Shown: positions 61,225 through 64,000 of the stretch, piece after piece | Layout: every line of letters begins with the position of its first letter | Numbering within the stretch: the first letter of the stretch is position 1 | Assembly (NCBI RefSeq): GCF_002197815.1 | Contig: NZ_NIUB01000016.1 | Span: 40,149 to 104,148, forward strand | DNA length: 64,000 bases | Source of the DNA: Pseudomonas oleovorans subsp. oleovorans | GTDB taxonomy: Bacteria > Pseudomonadota > Gammaproteobacteria > Pseudomonadales > Pseudomonadaceae | Direction: 5' to 3' | Notes under the pieces: generated by a model | What the model was told of the DNA's origin: nothing | The model's input: the letters and a program-made list of their open reading frames with translations, nothing else | Databases searched by the model: none | Translations under genes and position numbers: made by a program

Positions 61225-62907
61225 ATGCGAGACAAGTCGAACCCGGCTTCACTGCCGGCACCCGCCAGTTTCATGAACGCCCAGAGCGCGGTGGTGGGCG
61301 TGCGCGGTCGCGATCTGCTGTCCACCATGCGCCTGCTGGCTGCCCAGGGCCTGAAGAATCCGGTGCGCAGTGGACGTCATCTGCTGGCCTTCGGCGGCCA
61401 GCTTGGCCGGGTGCTGCTCGGCGATACCCTGCACAAGGTCAATCCGCAGGATGCGCGCTTCGCTGATCCGACCTGGCACCTCAATCCCTTCTACCGCCGC
61501 AGCCTGCAGGCCTATCTGGCGTGGCAGAAACAACTGGCCGCGTGGATCGACGACAGCGACCTGTCGGCCGATGACCGCTCCCGCGCGCGCTTTCTCGCCT
61601 CACTGATGAGCGACGCCCTGTCGCCCTCCAACAGCCCGCTCAACCCGCAGGCGCTCAAGGAGCTGTTCAACACCGGTGGCAGCAGTGCCTTCAAGGGCTT
61701 GCGCCATCTGCTCGACGACCTGCTGAACAACGACGGCCTGCCCAGCCAGGTCAGCAAACACGCCTTCGAAGTCGGCCGCAATCTGGCCTGCACGCCAGGT
61801 GCCGTGGTGTTTCGCAACGAGCTGCTGGAACTGATCCAGTACAAACCGATGAGCGAAAAGCAGTACCTGCGCCCGCTGCTGATCGTGCCGCCACAGATCA
61901 ATAAGTACTACATATTCGATCTATCCAACGACAAGAGCTTCGTCCAGTACGCACTGAAGAACGGCCTGCAGACCTTCATGATCAGCTGGCGCAACCCCGA
62001 CCCACGGCATCGCGAATGGGGCCTGTCGAGCTATGTGCAGGCCGTCGAGGAGGCCGTCGATGCCTGCCGCGCCATCTCCGGCAGCAAGGACGTCAACCTG
62101 CTCGGCGCCTGCGCCGGCGGTCTGACCATCGCCGCCCTGCAAGGCCACCTGCAGGCACGCCGCCAACTGCGCAAGATTGCCAGCGCCACCTACATGGTCA
62201 GTCTGCTCGATAGCCAGATCGACAGCCCGGCGATGCTCTTTGCCGACGAGGAAACCCTCGAGTCGGCAAAGCGCCGCTCCTATCAGCAAGGCGTGCTGGA
62301 CGGTCGCGACATGGCCAGGGTATTCGCCTGGATGCGTCCCAACGACCTGATCTGGAACTACTGGGTCAACAACTACCTGCTCGGCAGGCAGCCGCCAGCC
62401 TTCGACATCCTCTACTGGAACAACGACAACACGCGCCTGCCCGCTGCACTGCATGGCGACCTGATCGACTTCTTCAAGCACAATCCGCTTAGCCGCAACG
62501 GCGGCCTCGAAGTCTGCGGTACGCCGGTGGATCTGACCAAGGTCAACGTCGACAGTTTCAGCGTGGCCGGCATCAACGACCACATCACGCCCTGGGATGC
62601 GGTCTATCGCTCGACCCTGCTGCTTGGCGGCAACCGCCGTTTCATCCTGTCCAACAGCGGGCATATCCAGAGCATTCTCAACCCGCCGGGCAACCCCAAG
62701 GCCAACTACTACGAGAACACCAAGCTCACCTCCGACCCTCGCGCCTGGTATCACGATGCCACGCACCAGCAAGGTAGTTGGTGGCCACAGTGGCTGGAAT
62801 GGATGCAGGCGCGTTCCGGCGCGCAACGCGAAACCCTGATGGCGCTGGGCAACCAGAACCATCCACCGATGGAGGCAGCGCCCGGCACCTACGTGCATAT
62901 CCGCTGA
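61225..62907 (+). CDS. phaC2: PHA synthase 2
   Basis: 560 residues from ATG 61225 (MRDKSNPASLPAPASF), with GGAG 9 bases upstream. Class II synthase: GACAGG (catalytic Cys), NDHITPWDAVY (Asp) and NSGHIQSILNPPGN (His). It is intact and closely similar to the frameshifted phaC1, so it could keep PHA synthesis going if phaC1 is truly broken. No T-rich terminator is seen after it. Confidence 0.96.
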   Translation: MRDKSNPASLPAPASFMNAQSAVVGVRGRDLLSTMRLLAAQGLKNPVRSGRHLLAFGGQLGRVLLGDTLHKVNPQDARFADPTWHLNPFYRRSLQAYLAWQKQLAAWIDDSDLSADDRSRARFLASLMSDALSPSNSPLNPQALKELFNTGGSSAFKGLRHLLDDLLNNDGLPSQVSKHAFEVGRNLACTPGAVVFRNELLELIQYKPMSEKQYLRPLLIVPPQINKYYIFDLSNDKSFVQYALKNGLQTFMISWRNPDPRHREWGLSSYVQAVEEAVDACRAISGSKDVNLLGACAGGLTIAALQGHLQARRQLRKIASATYMVSLLDSQIDSPAMLFADEETLESAKRRSYQQGVLDGRDMARVFAWMRPNDLIWNYWVNNYLLGRQPPAFDILYWNNDNTRLPAALHGDLIDFFKHNPLSRNGGLEVCGTPVDLTKVNVDSFSVAGINDHITPWDAVYRSTLLLGGNRRFILSNSGHIQSILNPPGNPKANYYENTKLTSDPRAWYHDATHQQGSWWPQWLEWMQARSGAQRETLMALGNQNHPPMEAAPGTYVHIR

Positions 62908-62959
62908 AGCGGCATGCCACGAAGACCCCAGCGCCAACAAAGCCTGCGCGGCATGCCCG

Positions 62960-63006
62960 CATCCCTCATCCGGCGCTTCGCGCCACCTTCTCCCGAAGGG
63001 AGAAGG
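62960..63006. repeat. Dispersed intergenic hairpin element
   Basis: CCTTCTCCC (62986-62994) and GGGAGAAGG (62998-63006) form a tight 9-bp stem with a GAA loop, preceded by CCTCATCCGGCGCTTCGCGCC. Elements of this kind are common between genes in Pseudomonas. It lies between phaC2 and phaD. Confidence 0.7.
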
Positions 63007-63108
63007 ACATGAGAGATGTCGCTACGCGACTTTTACTAAAGGGATGGCCAGCTGCACGCCGGCCGGTTATCGTCAGCCCGTCGCGCCTAATCGAACAAGA
63101 AGCCAAGG

Positions 63109-63723
63109 ATGAAAACCCGCGAGCGCATTCTGCAAACCGCCCTGCAGCTGTTCAACGAGCAGGGCGAGCCCAACGTTTCCACACTGGAGATCGCCAACGA
63201 GCTGGACATCAGCCCGGGCAACCTCTACTACCACTTCCATGGCAAGGAGCCACTGGTACTGGAACTGTTCGAACGCTTCCAGAGCGAGATGGCGCCTTTG
63301 CTCGACCCGCCAGCCGAAGCCCAGCTGGACGTCGAGGACTACTGGCTGTTCCTGCACCTGATCGTCGAGCGCCTGTCGCAGTACCGCTTTCTCTTCCAGG
63401 ATCTGTCCAACCTGGCCGGGCGCCTGCCAAAACTGGCGCGCGGCATTCGTCACTGGCTGAACGCGCTGAAACGCACGCTGGCCTCGCTGCTTGCCCGCCT
63501 GATGGCCGACGGTCAACTGAACAGCGGCACCCAGGCGCTCGGCCAACTGGTCGAGCAGATCACCCTGACCCTGCTGTTCTCCCTCGACTACCAGCGCATC
63601 CTCGACCAGCAGGGTGAAGTCCGCCTGGTGGTGTACCAGATCATGATGCTGGTCGCGCCGCACCTGAACCAGCCGTCACGCGGCACCGTCGAACACCTGG
63701 CACAGCGCTATCTGGAAGCCTGA
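63109..63723 (+). CDS. phaD: TetR-family regulator PhaD
   Basis: 204 residues. TetR helix-turn-helix at ~20-45 (STLEIANELDISPGNLYYHF), then a helical ligand domain. In pseudomonads PhaD activates the pha promoters, apparently sensing a beta-oxidation intermediate. ATG 63109 gives the conserved MKTRERIL start. phaF and phaI usually follow; here only the intron end is visible before the window stops. Confidence 0.96.
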   Translation: MKTRERILQTALQLFNEQGEPNVSTLEIANELDISPGNLYYHFHGKEPLVLELFERFQSEMAPLLDPPAEAQLDVEDYWLFLHLIVERLSQYRFLFQDLSNLAGRLPKLARGIRHWLNALKRTLASLLARLMADGQLNSGTQALGQLVEQITLTLLFSLDYQRILDQQGEVRLVVYQIMMLVAPHLNQPSRGTVEHLAQRYLEA

Positions 63724-63760
63724 TGCGCAGCCGTGCGCATGCCAATGACACGCTGGGAAT

Positions 63761-63813
63761 GTAGGGCGGGTGCAACCCGCCAGAGCGCAAATGGCGGGTT
63801 GCACCCGCCCTAC
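63761..63813. repeat. REP-like palindrome, GTAGGGCGGG family
   Basis: GTAGGGCGGGTGCAACCCGCC and GGCGGGTTGCACCCGCCCTAC are perfect 21-bp arms with an 11-base loop. It lies 38 bases after phaD and about 40 bases from the intron 3' end. Confidence 0.9.
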
Positions 63814-63852
63814 AAAGCCGAGACGCATCCACGGTGCCCGCCCTGCGACCTG

Positions 63853-64000
63853 AATCGGGTAGGAGGCGGGGTCACCCCCGCCGTCCTCCCACACCACCGT
63901 ACGTACGGTTCCGTATACGGCGGTTCCTGCCTACTGACAAACAGCATCAGCGAGCTTGGTTCCGTTGATGTGTCGCCTGCGGTAGCTAAGCGCCCAGACC
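63853..64000 (-). mobile_element. 3' end of a group II intron (domains V and VI), continuing past the window
   Basis: Read on the minus strand, 63924-63893 folds as domain V: the ACCGCCGTA / TACGGTGGT stem, a two-base CG bulge and the TACG-GAAC-CGTA distal helix. It is followed by a domain VI hairpin (63890 to about 63856) built on GGAGG and GGCGGGG/CCCCGCC, with an unpaired A near CCTACC as branch point candidate and a 3' boundary near CCCGAT. The reverse transcriptase would lie beyond 64000. The boundaries are approximate. Confidence 0.75.

Noticed and set aside
61080..61466. Open frame before phaC2
   Set aside because: Overlaps the phaC2 start in another frame; no family recognised and no ribosome site.

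Overview
The window is a chromosomal segment of a gamma-proteobacterium, almost certainly a Pseudomonas of the P. mendocina / P. oleovorans / P. pseudoalcaligenes group. The evidence is high GC with strong G/C third-position bias, a medium-chain-length PHA cluster (phaC1-phaZ-phaC2-phaD), the type IV pilus operon pilMNOPQ followed by aroK-aroB, DipA, and a gene order that, as I recall it, follows the PA5015-PA5059 stretch of P. aeruginosa PAO1. The genus is secure; the species is inference.

Layout. 1-3020: end of aceE and aceF (pyruvate dehydrogenase E1/E2; this E2 has three lipoyl domains). 3177-9015: a CopD-like membrane protein, an exported hypothetical, the c-di-GMP phosphodiesterase DipA, msrA, a low-content stretch with a GGGCT microsatellite, and rlmJ. 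9138-17647: nitronate monooxygenase, acyl-CoA dehydrogenase, an NhaP2-type antiporter and a large MscK-type channel. 17666-23210: selO, an SLC13-type permease, trxC, a hotdog protein and a double Usp protein. 23424-28131 (minus strand): orphan parA, hemE, gldA, gltD. 28166-41082 (minus): gltB, a DamX-like SPOR ATPase, aroB, aroK, pilQPONM. 41264-43675: ponA, divergent from pilM and convergent with maeB. 45137-47609 (minus): an M48 lipoprotein, an exported nuclease and rpmE. 47768-51641: a rearranged priA region. 51828-57898: argS, an FtsN-like gene, an inserted NYN-domain gene, hslVU and a DUF971 gene. 58187-63723: the pha cluster. The right edge carries the 3' end of a group II intron on the minus strand.

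Most of the window is ordinary core genome. The unusual parts are these. (1) A 1654-bp tandem duplication (46725-50032) copies most of the nuclease gene, all of rpmE and the first ~207 codons of priA. The nuclease/rpmE halves look identical, but the priA halves differ by about 5% by eye. (2) A single-gene islet encodes a NYN / OST-HTH / Cys-cluster protein, bounded by near-perfect 28-29-bp direct repeats, one of which is the 3' end of the FtsN-like gene. (3) phaC1 has a one-base frameshift in a C run. (4) A group II intron 3' end lies just after phaD. (5) A rho-independent terminator sits inside the first codons of the nuclease gene. (6) Several REP-like palindromes of two families occupy intergenic gaps.

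Functionally the window links central carbon and nitrogen metabolism (PDH, malic enzyme, GOGAT), storage polymer synthesis, envelope and pilus assembly, translation and replication restart (rpmE, priA, argS) and proteostasis (HslVU with a clear heat-shock promoter). No tRNA, rRNA or CRISPR array was recognised.
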